A stretch of 64,000 nucleotides of DNA from assembly GCF_002259795.1 (NCBI RefSeq), contig NZ_MWXA01000005.1, forward strand, positions 248,001 through 312,000. Reading direction: 5' to 3'. The notes beneath the pieces were generated by a model. The model did no database searches. It saw only the letters and a program-made list of their open reading frames with translations, and was not told where the DNA came from. How positions within the stretch are numbered: position 1 is the stretch's first letter; every line of letters begins with the position of its first letter. Below, piece by piece: positions 8,692-16,748 of the stretch. Origin of the DNA: Bifidobacterium aquikefiri (lineage in GTDB: Bacteria; Actinomycetota; Actinomycetes; Actinomycetales; Bifidobacteriaceae). The position numbers and the translations under genes were made by a program.

Positions 8692-9642
8692 TTACTTGAA
8701 CAATCTCGAGCGCGTCAGGAACCAGGTGACAACGACTGAAAGTACCATGGAGACTATCACAATTGCGGCGAATCCCCAAGGCTTTCCAGTCAGAGGCATC
8801 CCGAACATACCATTCTGGAAGTTCATGCCGTACATGGAAAAAATAAGCGTTGGAATGGAAAGTGTAATTGAAATGATGGTGAAAATGCGCATCACATTGC
8901 TTACATTGTTCGACACGATCGAGGCAAAGGCATCGGTCATTCCCGAGAGAACCCCGGAATAGATGTTAGCCATCTCGATGGCCTGTTTGTTTTCGGTGAT
9001 GACGTCGCCAAGCAAATCCTCATCGTCGGGATATTGCCGAATGCGTTCAAGACTGGTGAGTTTTTCAAGCACTATTTCATTCGACTTCAAGCTGGTCGCG
9101 AAGTAGACCAATGTCTTGCTTAATTCCAACAGCATGACAATTTCGCGATTCTGCATCGAGTGCCGCAACTTAAGCTCGAGCTTGTCCGATTCCTTGTCAA
9201 TGAATCTCAGATATCGCAAATACGTTGTGGCATTGCGGTAGAGAACCTGAAGAATGAACCGCGACTTCATGTAGGTATTGAATCCGCGAATCGATCCTTC
9301 CATGAAAGGATGGAGAAGATTCGTATCCTGAATGCAAACCGTGATGATGAGATCCTCGGTGACAATGATCGAAAGAGGGATTGTCTCGTACCAATCGCGG
9401 CCGCCACGTTCTTCAACCGTTGGAATGTCCACGATAATCATCGTGTATGCATCCTCGACATCGACACGCGAACGTTCCTCATCATCAAGAGGAGCACGTA
9501 GATCTGCAAGGTCAATGCCGGCAGATTGAGAGACGTTGGCAAGCTCGACATCTGATGGATTGCTCAGGCATAACCATGATCCAGGTTCTGGTTTGTCTAT
9601 CTGTTCGATTTGTCCGCTGACGGTACTGAATACCCTCATCAT
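8692..9642 (-). CDS. corA: CorA-family divalent cation (magnesium) transporter
   Basis: A 316-residue protein with a large cytoplasmic N-terminal alpha/beta and helical domain and two C-terminal membrane helices. The signature YGMN is at about residues 271-274, at the end of the first helix, and the protein ends in a short basic tail (RSRLFK). CorA forms a pentameric Mg2+/Co2+ channel. The frame opens earlier at 9828, but the conserved part begins at MMRVFS and an AGGTGA ribosome site precedes the ATG at 9642, so that start is chosen. The typical acidic MPEL-type loop is replaced by QNGMFGMPL, which still fits the family. Confidence 0.88.
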   Translation of the reverse strand: MMRVFSTVSGQIEQIDKPEPGSWLCLSNPSDVELANVSQSAGIDLADLRAPLDDEERSRVDVEDAYTMIIVDIPTVEERGGRDWYETIPLSIIVTEDLIITVCIQDTNLLHPFMEGSIRGFNTYMKSRFILQVLYRNATTYLRYLRFIDKESDKLELKLRHSMQNREIVMLLELSKTLVYFATSLKSNEIVLEKLTSLERIRQYPDDEDLLGDVITENKQAIEMANIYSGVLSGMTDAFASIVSNNVSNVMRIFTIISITLSIPTLIFSMYGMNFQNGMFGMPLTGKPWGFAAIVIVSMVLSVVVTWFLTRSRLFK

Positions 9643-9844
9643 CGCTATCACCTGCCTCTCATGCATAACGTCACATACAACGCTGCTGTTCGGTTCGGTT
9701 ACATATAGTGCGGCTTGCAGTCGCGCAACCTCAATAAGGATAGTCGAGCCACTGACAAAAGGCGACTTTTGTGACTTTGCTGAACGCCTTCTTTTCGAAA
9801 AGCATGCAATACCAATGCGAAGATGCACTTCTCACCGAGATTGT

Positions 9845-9949
9845 GAGTTTTGCGGCAATTCCGGAGTATAGCCAATGTTTTTTTGCTTGCCACCGGACGA
9901 AATTTCAATGGTTTTGGCTTCGTATACTTCACTACTGCCGCAAAACTCA
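9845..9949. repeat. Family A palindromic intergenic element, copy A2
   Basis: The 105-bp element starts GAGTTTTGCGGCAATTCC (9845-9862) and ends TGCCGCAAAACTC. Both arms read TGCGGCA where other copies read TGTGGCA, a paired change. It lies 28 bases after the stop of the downstream-numbered dehydrogenase gene and about 200 bases upstream of corA. Confidence 0.78.
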
Positions 9950-9977
9950 AAAAATCCAACGAGGCATATCAAACTTG

Positions 9978-10949
9978 TTATTTGCTCTCGTTGAGCAGTG
10001 GCTCCCCCGCAGCATAGCGCTTCATATTTTCTAAAACGATGCTCAGAACCTTGCGGCTTGTCGCTTCAAGATGACTTCCACCTGCGACATGAGGAGTGAT
10101 AAGGCAATTGGGCTCGTTCCACAGTGGATGATCTTCGGGCAAAGGCTCAGGCTCCGTAACATCTATGCCGGCAGCCTGGATCGTCTTGTCATGCAATGCA
10201 GCTGCCAAGGCATCCGAATCTATGGCATCTCCCCTACCGACATTGAGCACTATGGCATTGGGCTTCATCAGGCTCAGAGTATGCCGATTGATCAGATGCC
10301 TGGTATCTGGTGTGGAGGGAAGACTCATGGCTATCACGTCAGACTGTGGAAGCAGGGATTCAAGCTCTTCAAAACCATGCATGTCATCAATGCCTGGTGC
10401 AGATTGAGAAGCATTTCTGCGAACACCAGCGGTGTAGCAACCGACGGCCTTAGATAAGACGGCAAAATGCGAACCAATGTCACCAGTTCCCAATACGAGG
10501 ACCTTCACCTCATCCGGTGTAGAAACGGGACCTTCATCCTGCCATAGATGTTTATTTTGATTGTCGCGATACAGGTGGATGTTTTTCAATAAAGTCCACA
10601 TCATGGCGAACATGTGCTCACCTACAGCCTGCCCATAAGCACCGGATGCACCAGAGAGCTTTGCCCCTTTGGCAAGGATGCCTTCACCCGTATACGAATT
10701 GACACCGGCGCTGAAAGTCTGCAGCCATTTCAGATTCTTGCATTCCTTGATTTCAGATGCGGGTGCATTGCCAATGACCACAGTAGCCTTTTCACGAAGC
10801 TCCTGCGGGACATGGCAGAGCCAGACCATGTCGTTTCTTTGTTTCGCATCCCCAACGAATTCCTGGTGAATTTCAGGAACCGCAGACCGAAATGACTGTT
10901 GCTCGGCATCGGTCAACGGCAAGCAGTTTACAATACATTCTTCGACCAT
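9978..10949 (-). CDS. D-isomer specific 2-hydroxyacid dehydrogenase
   Basis: A 323-residue NAD(P)-dependent dehydrogenase of the phosphoglycerate/glyoxylate reductase group. The Rossmann motif is VLGTGDIGSHFA near residue 145; catalytic features follow as NVGRGDAID (Arg region), GIDVTEPEPLPEDHPLW (Glu region) and ITPHVAGGS (catalytic His). A start at 10949 is preceded by GGGGAGGA at good spacing; the frame continues upstream to 11066 without family similarity. The short N-terminal domain and lack of a C-terminal ACT domain argue against the biosynthetic SerA. The exact substrate cannot be told from sequence alone. The gene seems monocistronic, followed by element A2. Confidence 0.83.
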   Translation of the reverse strand: MVEECIVNCLPLTDAEQQSFRSAVPEIHQEFVGDAKQRNDMVWLCHVPQELREKATVVIGNAPASEIKECKNLKWLQTFSAGVNSYTGEGILAKGAKLSGASGAYGQAVGEHMFAMMWTLLKNIHLYRDNQNKHLWQDEGPVSTPDEVKVLVLGTGDIGSHFAVLSKAVGCYTAGVRRNASQSAPGIDDMHGFEELESLLPQSDVIAMSLPSTPDTRHLINRHTLSLMKPNAIVLNVGRGDAIDSDALAAALHDKTIQAAGIDVTEPEPLPEDHPLWNEPNCLITPHVAGGSHLEATSRKVLSIVLENMKRYAAGEPLLNESK

Positions 10950-11112
10950 ATAGTCCTCCCCAAACTGAGACATGGTACGTTGAGTCAGTAATACAATTCC
11001 TCGTCCATATTCGCGCATTGCCCAGACGATGATCGAGCGAAGTCTGCGACACTCAGCATAACCCAAAAAACCGGCAATTGCAGAGGTGGAGAAGAAACAG
11101 AGAAAAACATAA

Positions 11113-11148
11113 AAGGCTGAATCGTTGAAATTTCAACGATTCAGCCTT
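11113..11148 (-). terminator. Terminator of the tRNA-Ala transcript (18-bp perfect palindrome)
   Basis: AAGGCTGAATCGTTGAAA (11113-11130) is followed directly by its exact inverse (11131-11148). On the minus strand the hairpin begins 7 bases past the tRNA 3' end and is followed by UUUU, so it should end the tRNA transcript. The 18-bp stem is unusually long and uninterrupted; the central bases must form the loop. Confidence 0.8.
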
Positions 11149-11155
11149 GCTTTTG

Positions 11156-11228
11156 TGGAGCTAAGGGGATTCGAACCCCTGACCCTCTCCATGCCATGGA
11201 GATGCGCTACCAGCTGCGCCATAGCCCC
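11156..11228 (-). tRNA. tRNA-Ala (anticodon GGC)
   Basis: A complete cloverleaf on the minus strand. The acceptor stem GGGGCTA pairs with TAGCTCC with one G-T pair, discriminator base A. The anticodon stem ends flank the 7-base loop ATGGCAT, giving anticodon GGC, which reads GCC/GCT alanine codons. The T-loop is TTCGAAT. The 3' CCA is not encoded, as in many actinobacteria. A strong terminator follows. Confidence 0.96.
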
Positions 11229-11377
11229 AAAAAACGAACCTTTGATAGGTTACACCATGTGTAGCGGAGTTGCAAACTGTGTGTTGAATCAATGGATCTC
11301 AATTGCATGTTCATGATTCGCGCACAGCTTGCAATATGTACGGCCATCACCCCTTCACAGTGGCAATGGTAACGATG

Positions 11378-12505
11378 TTACTTGACTCTCCACATCCAGT
11401 TGTGCTTATCCTCGACTTCGCCGAGCTGAATGCCCAGAAGCTCATTGCGAAGGTCGAGCGTAACCTTGCCGGTTTCGCCGGCGCCGACCGTCACATCGAA
11501 TTTCTCAGACTTGAAACGACCGATCGGTGTGATGATTGCGGCAGTACCGCACGCAAAGACCTCGGTGACCTCGCCCGACTTGATGTCTTCAAGCAGATCG
11601 TCAAGCTTGATCATGGTTTCGACAACGTCGCGGCCGTGATCTTGTGCGAGCTGAATGATGGACTTGCGCGTGATGCCAGGAAGAATGCTGCCAGTGAGGC
11701 TTGGCGTTTCCATGTGGCCATCCTTATGCACAGCAAACATGTTCATTCCACCAAGCTCCTCAAGGTAGGTCTTGGTTGCTGCATCAACGAAGCAGACTTG
11801 CTCGCATCCGTTTTCGAGACCGCGGTATTCTCCAAGCAGCGATGCCGCATAGTTGCCGCCGCACTTGGCGAAACCTGTGCCGCCAGGACCAGTGCGGAAC
11901 CACTTGTCTTCAACCCAAATGCTCACTGGCTTGACCCCACCCGGGAAGTATGGGCCGGATGGAGATGCGATGACGCAGTAATCCACCTCTTCCGGCGCAC
12001 GCACACCAAGGAAAGCCTCGGACGCAAACATAAACGGGCGCATGTACAGTGTGTATTCACGTCGGGTCGGAACCCATTGATAGTCCTTCTTGACCAGTGC
12101 AGCGACTGATCCGAGGAAATCATCCATCGAAAGTTCAGGAAGATAGAGACGCTTGGCAGAGTTCTGGAAACGCTCGGCATTGGCATCTGGACGGAACAGC
12201 CACACCGAACCGTCATCATGATGATATGCTTTCAGGCCTTCGAAAACCTCCTGAGCATAATGCAGAACGGAAGCGCCCGGTTCCAGCTTCAGGGGCGCAT
12301 AAGGTTCAATTCGACGATCGGACCATCCCTCCCCTTTAGTCCAAGTCATATGCGTCATGTTGTCAGAAAAGACCTGTCCAAAGGCAGGCTTGTCAATCAA
12401 TTCCTGACGCTTGGCGTCTGTTGCAGGATTTGGATTCTGCAAAACAGTGAATGGCTCGGTGAGTTTATCCAACGCTTGCCGATCATGATGTGATTGCTGT
12501 GTCAT
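11378..12505 (-). CDS. ilvE: Branched-chain amino acid aminotransferase
   Basis: A 375-residue class IV (fold type IV) PLP-dependent aminotransferase that transfers the amino group between glutamate and the keto acids of leucine, isoleucine and valine. The PLP lysine lies in GTGFAKCGGNYAAS. Other family features are EVFEGLKAYHHDDGSVWLFR in the N-terminal part and EVFACGTAAIITPIG near the C-terminus. The length fits the long actinobacterial IlvE form. The start codon is preceded only by a weak AAGAAG. The 230-base leader up to rplY contains short hairpins, for example AGCACT/AGTGCT at 12602-12620, but no clear leader peptide. Confidence 0.93.
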   Translation of the reverse strand: MTQQSHHDRQALDKLTEPFTVLQNPNPATDAKRQELIDKPAFGQVFSDNMTHMTWTKGEGWSDRRIEPYAPLKLEPGASVLHYAQEVFEGLKAYHHDDGSVWLFRPDANAERFQNSAKRLYLPELSMDDFLGSVAALVKKDYQWVPTRREYTLYMRPFMFASEAFLGVRAPEEVDYCVIASPSGPYFPGGVKPVSIWVEDKWFRTGPGGTGFAKCGGNYAASLLGEYRGLENGCEQVCFVDAATKTYLEELGGMNMFAVHKDGHMETPSLTGSILPGITRKSIIQLAQDHGRDVVETMIKLDDLLEDIKSGEVTEVFACGTAAIITPIGRFKSEKFDVTVGAGETGKVTLDLRNELLGIQLGEVEDKHNWMWRVK

Positions 12506-12661
12506 ACTGTATGCTTCTTCTTGACTTATGCTGCCGATATGTTCTACGCGAGCAGCTTTTCGTAATCGAGAACAAGAAACCTAGGGCTTCTCGCCTTACA
12601 GAGCACTATGTCACAGTGCTGCGACCGTTGTGTGCCCTATATCACATTATGGCCGTATACA

Positions 12662-12703
12662 GAAAAAAGCGGTTGCATATATCTCGGCGATATATGCAAC
12701 CGC
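12662..12703 (-). terminator. Rho-independent terminator of rplY
   Basis: A 15-bp perfect stem (12703-12689 pairing 12683-12669) with a 5-base loop is followed on the minus strand by TTTTTT (12668-12663). It starts about 31 bases past the rplY stop. Confidence 0.88.
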
Positions 12704-12734
12704 AGATGTTTCACGAAACTACGTGATTGATTCC

Positions 12735-13379
12735 TCAGGCAGCAGTTGGCGTGGCCTGATCTGGAGCAGCATCAGTCTCATCGCTTGTTGCAGTCGCCTC
12801 AGGAGTGGTCTGGTCAAGCTGTGGCTCAAGCGACTCTTCCTTAGGAATTTCGACGGTCACGACTGAATCCTCAGGATCGTCGATAACAAGTTCAGAGCCT
12901 TCTGGAAGTGCAACATCCTTGGCAAGAACCTTGTCACCGTCGCCGAGACCTTCAACGCTAATGGTGATGCGCTCTGGAAGATTCGTGACATCTGCACGAA
13001 CCTGCAGATTCTGCATATCCACAAATGCAACAGAAGCCCCCTTGGTCTCGCCTTCAACGAAGACAGGAACCTCAACGACAACCTTCTCGCCAGCGCGGAC
13101 CTCAAAGAAATCGATGTGTTCGACGCGGCGCTTCACTGGGTTGCGCTGCACATCCTTGACAACGGCCATCTTCTTGCCTGTGCCATAGGCAATCTCAAAG
13201 AGAGCGTTGGTACGACGCAGGGCGTTCGTTGTTTCCTTCAAAGGAAGCTTGATGAATGTTGGCTCAACTCCACCTGCATAAATGGTTGCAGGAATAAGGT
13301 TGGCAACGCGCATACGCCGAGCAGCACCCTTACCAAATTGGTCGCGTACTGCGCCTTCGATCTTAACTGTGTTAGCCAT
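12735..13379 (-). CDS. rplY: 50S ribosomal protein L25/Ctc-type
   Basis: A 214-residue long form of L25 (Ctc/TL5 type), which binds 5S rRNA in the large subunit. The N-terminal 5S-binding domain (about 1-95) includes RDQFGKGAARRMR and HIDFFEV; a C-terminal beta domain (about 96-185) follows, and the last 30 residues are an acidic Ala/Thr/Pro tail typical of actinobacterial L25. The start follows AGGAG. A good terminator follows the stop and a promoter candidate lies upstream, so it is probably a single-gene unit. Many L25/Ctc proteins are linked to general stress; nothing here shows that directly. Confidence 0.92.
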   Translation of the reverse strand: MANTVKIEGAVRDQFGKGAARRMRVANLIPATIYAGGVEPTFIKLPLKETTNALRRTNALFEIAYGTGKKMAVVKDVQRNPVKRRVEHIDFFEVRAGEKVVVEVPVFVEGETKGASVAFVDMQNLQVRADVTNLPERITISVEGLGDGDKVLAKDVALPEGSELVIDDPEDSVVTVEIPKEESLEPQLDQTTPEATATSDETDAAPDQATPTAA

Positions 13380-13512
13380 GTGTGTTTCTCCTAATCATGT
13401 CCTTCGTTCGGCGCATCAACGCACCGCAAGACAAACCAAGAAACTGGCCATCAAACGCCGAGTCGATCACGGATACACATCGTGCATATCCCTCGCCAAA
13501 GCAACGTCCGCC

Positions 13513-13540
13513 AGTGTAGCACACTTTTAGATATTGGCAC
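13513..13540 (-). promoter_or_regulatory. Candidate promoter of rplY
   Basis: On the minus strand GTGCCA (13540-13535) and TACACT (13518-13513) are 16 bases apart, about 130 bases upstream of the rplY start. The -10 in the context GCTACACTGG is good; the -35 is weak. This is a pattern call without other support. Confidence 0.35.
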
Positions 13541-13570
13541 TCTTGCCATCCGCAGTTTTTGCTTGAGATG

Positions 13571-13670
13571 CAAATTTTGCGAACTTGTCAAGGCATAGCT
13601 TCTTTCTCAAGTGAGCATCAATCATCTTTTCGACGATTACGAGGTAATACCTTGTCAAAGTTCGCAAAAC
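13571..13670. repeat. Family A palindromic element, divergent copy A3
   Basis: A 100-bp element bounded by TTTTGCGAACTTGTCAAGG (from 13575) and CCTTGTCAAAGTTCGCAAAA (13650-13669), which are inverted repeats differing by a small indel. Size, TTTTG start, the AAGG after the arm and position 26 bases after the pntB stop match family A, but the arm core reads CGAAC where others read TGGCA. I treat it as a divergent member. Confidence 0.55.
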
Positions 13671-13696
13671 TGGAAAACTTGCACCTTGGAGCTCAA

Positions 13697-15106
13697 TTAT
13701 TGGATGAGTTCCTTGACCGAGGCGATGATCGACTGCAGTTCCTTCTTGGCATCACCGAACAGCATCTGGGTGTTGTCATTGAAGTAGAGCTCATTTTCAA
13801 TGCCGGCATATCCCTTGCCTCGACCACGCTTGATGACAACAACATGCTCGGACTTATCCACATCGAGAATGGGCATTCCAGAAACAGGCGTTCCCGGCTT
13901 GCGTGCCGCAGGATTGGTGACATCATTCGCGCCAACCACCAGAGAAATCGAAGCTGCAGGGAACTGTGGATTGATATCGTCAAGGTCCACGAGTTCTTCG
14001 TAGGGGACGTTTGCCTCTGCAAGGAGAACATTCATATGACCAGGCATACGACCCGCAACTGGATGAATTGCATAATTCACATCGATGCCACGATTCTTCA
14101 GAAGATCGCCAAGATCGGCCAGTTCACGCTGAGCCTGTGCCTGCGCGAGACCAAACCCTGGCACAAAGATGACCTTTTGCGCATAGACGAGTTGCACCGC
14201 AACATCGTCAGCAGTGGTCTCCTTCATCACACCTTCTGGACCTTCGGCAGCAGCTGTGGCATCGGCACCTCCGAAACCACCGATGAGCACACTGGAGAGT
14301 GGTCGGTTCATGGCCTGGGCCATCAATACCGAGAGTGTTACACCTGCTGCGCCGACCAGTGCGCCGGCTACGATCAGAGCTACATTGTCGATCGCAAGGC
14401 CGCTCATGGCAACTGCCGTACCCGTGCATGCGTTCAATACTGAAATGACGACCGGCATGTCTGCGCCACCGATAGGAAGCACAAACAGTAATCCATAAAG
14501 CAGTGCGAACAACGTGGTGAGCAAGCTCCACAGTTCTCTATGTGGCTGGTCAACGATCAGCATGATGAAGGAAACAATGGTAAGGATGATGGAAAGTATC
14601 ATCCATACATCTTTGAATGGCAATGAAATCGGTTTTCCAGGAAGAACGCCCTGCAACTTGCCGGCGGCGACGAGAGAACCAGTAAAGGTGACTGAACCGA
14701 TGATGATTCCAAGTCCTGCGGTTATCAGAACAACAAGCGTTGGAATCTTCTCGGATGTCAGAATATCGTTCAATGCCACCAGCGCAGCAGCGCCACCACC
14801 GACCGTGTTGAACACGGAAACCAGTTGAGGCATGTCGGTCATCTTCACCTTTTTCGCAGAGTAAAGACCAGCAATCGCACCAATGGCGATGCCAACGAGC
14901 AGCACTATGAGTACTGTCGTTGAAAGATAGCCAGTGACAAAGAATCTTATGAATGCCATGACCACAGCAATGAGCATACCGATTGCAGAGATCTGGTTGC
15001 CTTTGCGAGCGGTCTTCGGCGAATTCATGAAGTGCAGTCCAACTACGAAGAGAACTGCAGAACTCAGGTATAGGTACGAGGCGACAACGTCAATCGTGCT
15101 CATCAC
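13697..15106 (-). CDS. pntB: NAD(P) transhydrogenase subunit beta
   Basis: A 469-residue subunit of the proton-translocating transhydrogenase, which uses the proton gradient to move hydride from NADH to NADP+. About eight to nine membrane helices occupy residues 1-280. The cytoplasmic dIII domain (about 290-469) binds NADP(H): VPGFGLAQAQAQ, then VAGRMPGHMNVLLAEANVPY and VGANDVTNPAARKPGTPVSG, the family signatures. The start overlaps the pntAB stop by 4 bases. In a phosphoketolase organism lacking oxidative NADPH sources this enzyme is a plausible NADPH supply. Confidence 0.96.
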   Translation of the reverse strand: MMSTIDVVASYLYLSSAVLFVVGLHFMNSPKTARKGNQISAIGMLIAVVMAFIRFFVTGYLSTTVLIVLLVGIAIGAIAGLYSAKKVKMTDMPQLVSVFNTVGGGAAALVALNDILTSEKIPTLVVLITAGLGIIIGSVTFTGSLVAAGKLQGVLPGKPISLPFKDVWMILSIILTIVSFIMLIVDQPHRELWSLLTTLFALLYGLLFVLPIGGADMPVVISVLNACTGTAVAMSGLAIDNVALIVAGALVGAAGVTLSVLMAQAMNRPLSSVLIGGFGGADATAAAEGPEGVMKETTADDVAVQLVYAQKVIFVPGFGLAQAQAQRELADLGDLLKNRGIDVNYAIHPVAGRMPGHMNVLLAEANVPYEELVDLDDINPQFPAASISLVVGANDVTNPAARKPGTPVSGMPILDVDKSEHVVVIKRGRGKGYAGIENELYFNDNTQMLFGDAKKELQSIIASVKELIQ

Positions 15107-15465
15107 TTTGCTCCCTCATTGGTCTTCTTCGCCCGGGCATCATCGGATATTGCCTGTTCACTTTCAGACTTCGTCTTTTTGGTAGATTTGGCGGACTTGA
15201 ACATCTCAAGCATGCGGTCAGTGACTACATAACCGCCCACAACATTCATCGTTCCCAGTACCGCAGCAAGGAAAATGAAAACATAGGCAAGAGGCGTATG
15301 AGCCTGCGAGGCCACGATGATGACACCGACAATAACGATGCCATGAATGGAATTTGCACCGCTCATCAGAGGCGTATGCAAGGTAGCCGGTACCTTGCCG
15401 ATAACCTCCACCCCAATAAGCAGAGCAAGAACGAATAGGGTAATCGGGGTAACAAGCTCACTCAT
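15103..15465 (-). CDS. pntAB: NAD(P) transhydrogenase subunit alpha, membrane part (PntAB)
   Basis: A 120-residue protein carrying the membrane portion of the alpha subunit as a separate gene. The N-terminal half has hydrophobic helices with GVEVIGKVPATLHTPLMSGAN, the conserved start of this domain, followed by a loop and another helix pair. A Lys/Ser/Glu-rich tail covers the last 30 residues. The chosen ATG at 15465 has AGGAG nine bases upstream and overlaps the pntAA stop region; the frame is open to 15513 without similarity. The split alpha subunit (three-gene pnt) is the arrangement found in many actinobacteria and alphaproteobacteria. Confidence 0.93.
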   Translation of the reverse strand: MSELVTPITLFVLALLIGVEVIGKVPATLHTPLMSGANSIHGIVIVGVIIVASQAHTPLAYVFIFLAAVLGTMNVVGGYVVTDRMLEMFKSAKSTKKTKSESEQAISDDARAKKTNEGAK

Positions 15466-16600
15466 TGCCACCATCTCCTTCTTTACGACCGGAAACAACA
15501 AGGGCATCATCAAGTTCCAGAGAAAGATCGAACTTCATGCCTCCCGCAGATGCGAAATGCGAAACGACGTCCGCCAGATTTCGCGCAGCAAGATTCGATG
15601 CCGTGGTGGCGACTCCACTGGCCGAATCTGGAGTACCGAATATGGTCACACCATTGTCGGTAACCGTCTTTCCCGGCTGTGAACCTTCAACATTGCCACC
15701 AAGCTCACTCGACGCGCAGTCAATAATGACCGCACCACGGTGAAGCCCATCGACACCAGCCTTGGTCAGCAGCATTGGAGGACGACGCCCAGGAACCTTT
15801 GCCGTAGTGATGACAACATCGAAGGCCGCAGCCTTGGAATCGACGGCAGCCTGTTGCTGCGCCTGTTCATCCGGCGTGAGCTGTCGAGCATAGCCGCCCT
15901 CGCCCTGCCCCTTGGAAAAGTCAAGGCCAAGATCAAGAAACTTGGCTCCCAACGATTCAACCTCTTGCTGAGAAGCGGGACGCACATCATATCCCGTAAC
16001 GATTGCGCCAAGTCTCTTGGCTGTGCCAATGGCCTGCAAGCCTGCAATACCGGTTCCAAGAACAAGTACCTTGGCCGGACGAATCGTTCCTGCAGCCGTT
16101 GTCATCATAGGAAAGAAAGAACCATAGCTATCGGCCGCCAACAACGCAGCCTTGTATCCCATAACTGAATTTTGCGATGTCATCTCATCCATTGATTGCG
16201 CGGAGCTCAGCTGACGAGGAAGCTTCTCCATCGCCAGAGCCGTCAGCCCAGCCTGATCAAGCCTCTTCACATAGTTCGGATCATTGAAGGAACCAAGCAT
16301 GCCGACGACCCACGACCCACGTGGCAACGCTGCCAAATCGGCGTCTTGAGGACGATTGATGAATCCAAAAACATTCGCTCTGCGGAAAACTTCATCGCGC
16401 GATACGACTGTTGCACCCACCTTTTCATACTGGTCATCAGAGAACTGCGATGCATCGCCTGCACCTTGCTCGATGACACATGCGATATTCGATTTTTTGA
16501 GTCTGGTGACAATTTCTGGCGTTAATGCAACTCTTGATTCCTGTTGATTGGATTCTTTGATGACTCCATACGTCACTGAGCCATGCTCTTGCTGAACCAT
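15458..16600 (-). CDS. pntAA: NAD(P) transhydrogenase subunit alpha part 1 (PntAA, NAD-binding)
   Basis: A 380-residue soluble dI domain related to alanine dehydrogenase that binds NAD(H). The N-terminal AlaDh/PNT domain has GVIKESNQQESRVALTPE; the nucleotide-binding part has VLVLGTGIAGLQAIGTAKRL and GYDVRPASQQEVESLGA, and TAKVPGRRPPMLLT follows. It is the first gene of pntAA-pntAB-pntB. AAGGGA precedes two in-frame ATGs (16606 and 16600); the second has better spacing. It is divergent from the acyl-CoA ligase gene, with about 145 bases between them where both promoters should lie. Confidence 0.95.
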   Translation of the reverse strand: MVQQEHGSVTYGVIKESNQQESRVALTPEIVTRLKKSNIACVIEQGAGDASQFSDDQYEKVGATVVSRDEVFRRANVFGFINRPQDADLAALPRGSWVVGMLGSFNDPNYVKRLDQAGLTALAMEKLPRQLSSAQSMDEMTSQNSVMGYKAALLAADSYGSFFPMMTTAAGTIRPAKVLVLGTGIAGLQAIGTAKRLGAIVTGYDVRPASQQEVESLGAKFLDLGLDFSKGQGEGGYARQLTPDEQAQQQAAVDSKAAAFDVVITTAKVPGRRPPMLLTKAGVDGLHRGAVIIDCASSELGGNVEGSQPGKTVTDNGVTIFGTPDSASGVATTASNLAARNLADVVSHFASAGGMKFDLSLELDDALVVSGRKEGDGGNE

Positions 16601-16748
16601 TTGCATCCCTTCTCACTACTTTGTTGAGAATTCGACACTTTCGAATCTAGATAGAGTGTATAAGCCATTGGCGACAGAGACCCTCGCCGAGCTCCTCATT
16701 CTCCCATCCACAGGATAGTCTTTACAGGTACGAATTAAAGGAGAAAAA

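Noticed and set aside
13559-14443. 294-codon plus-strand frame opposite pntB
   Set aside because: Shadow of pntB; rich in Cys, His and Arg with no recognisable domain.
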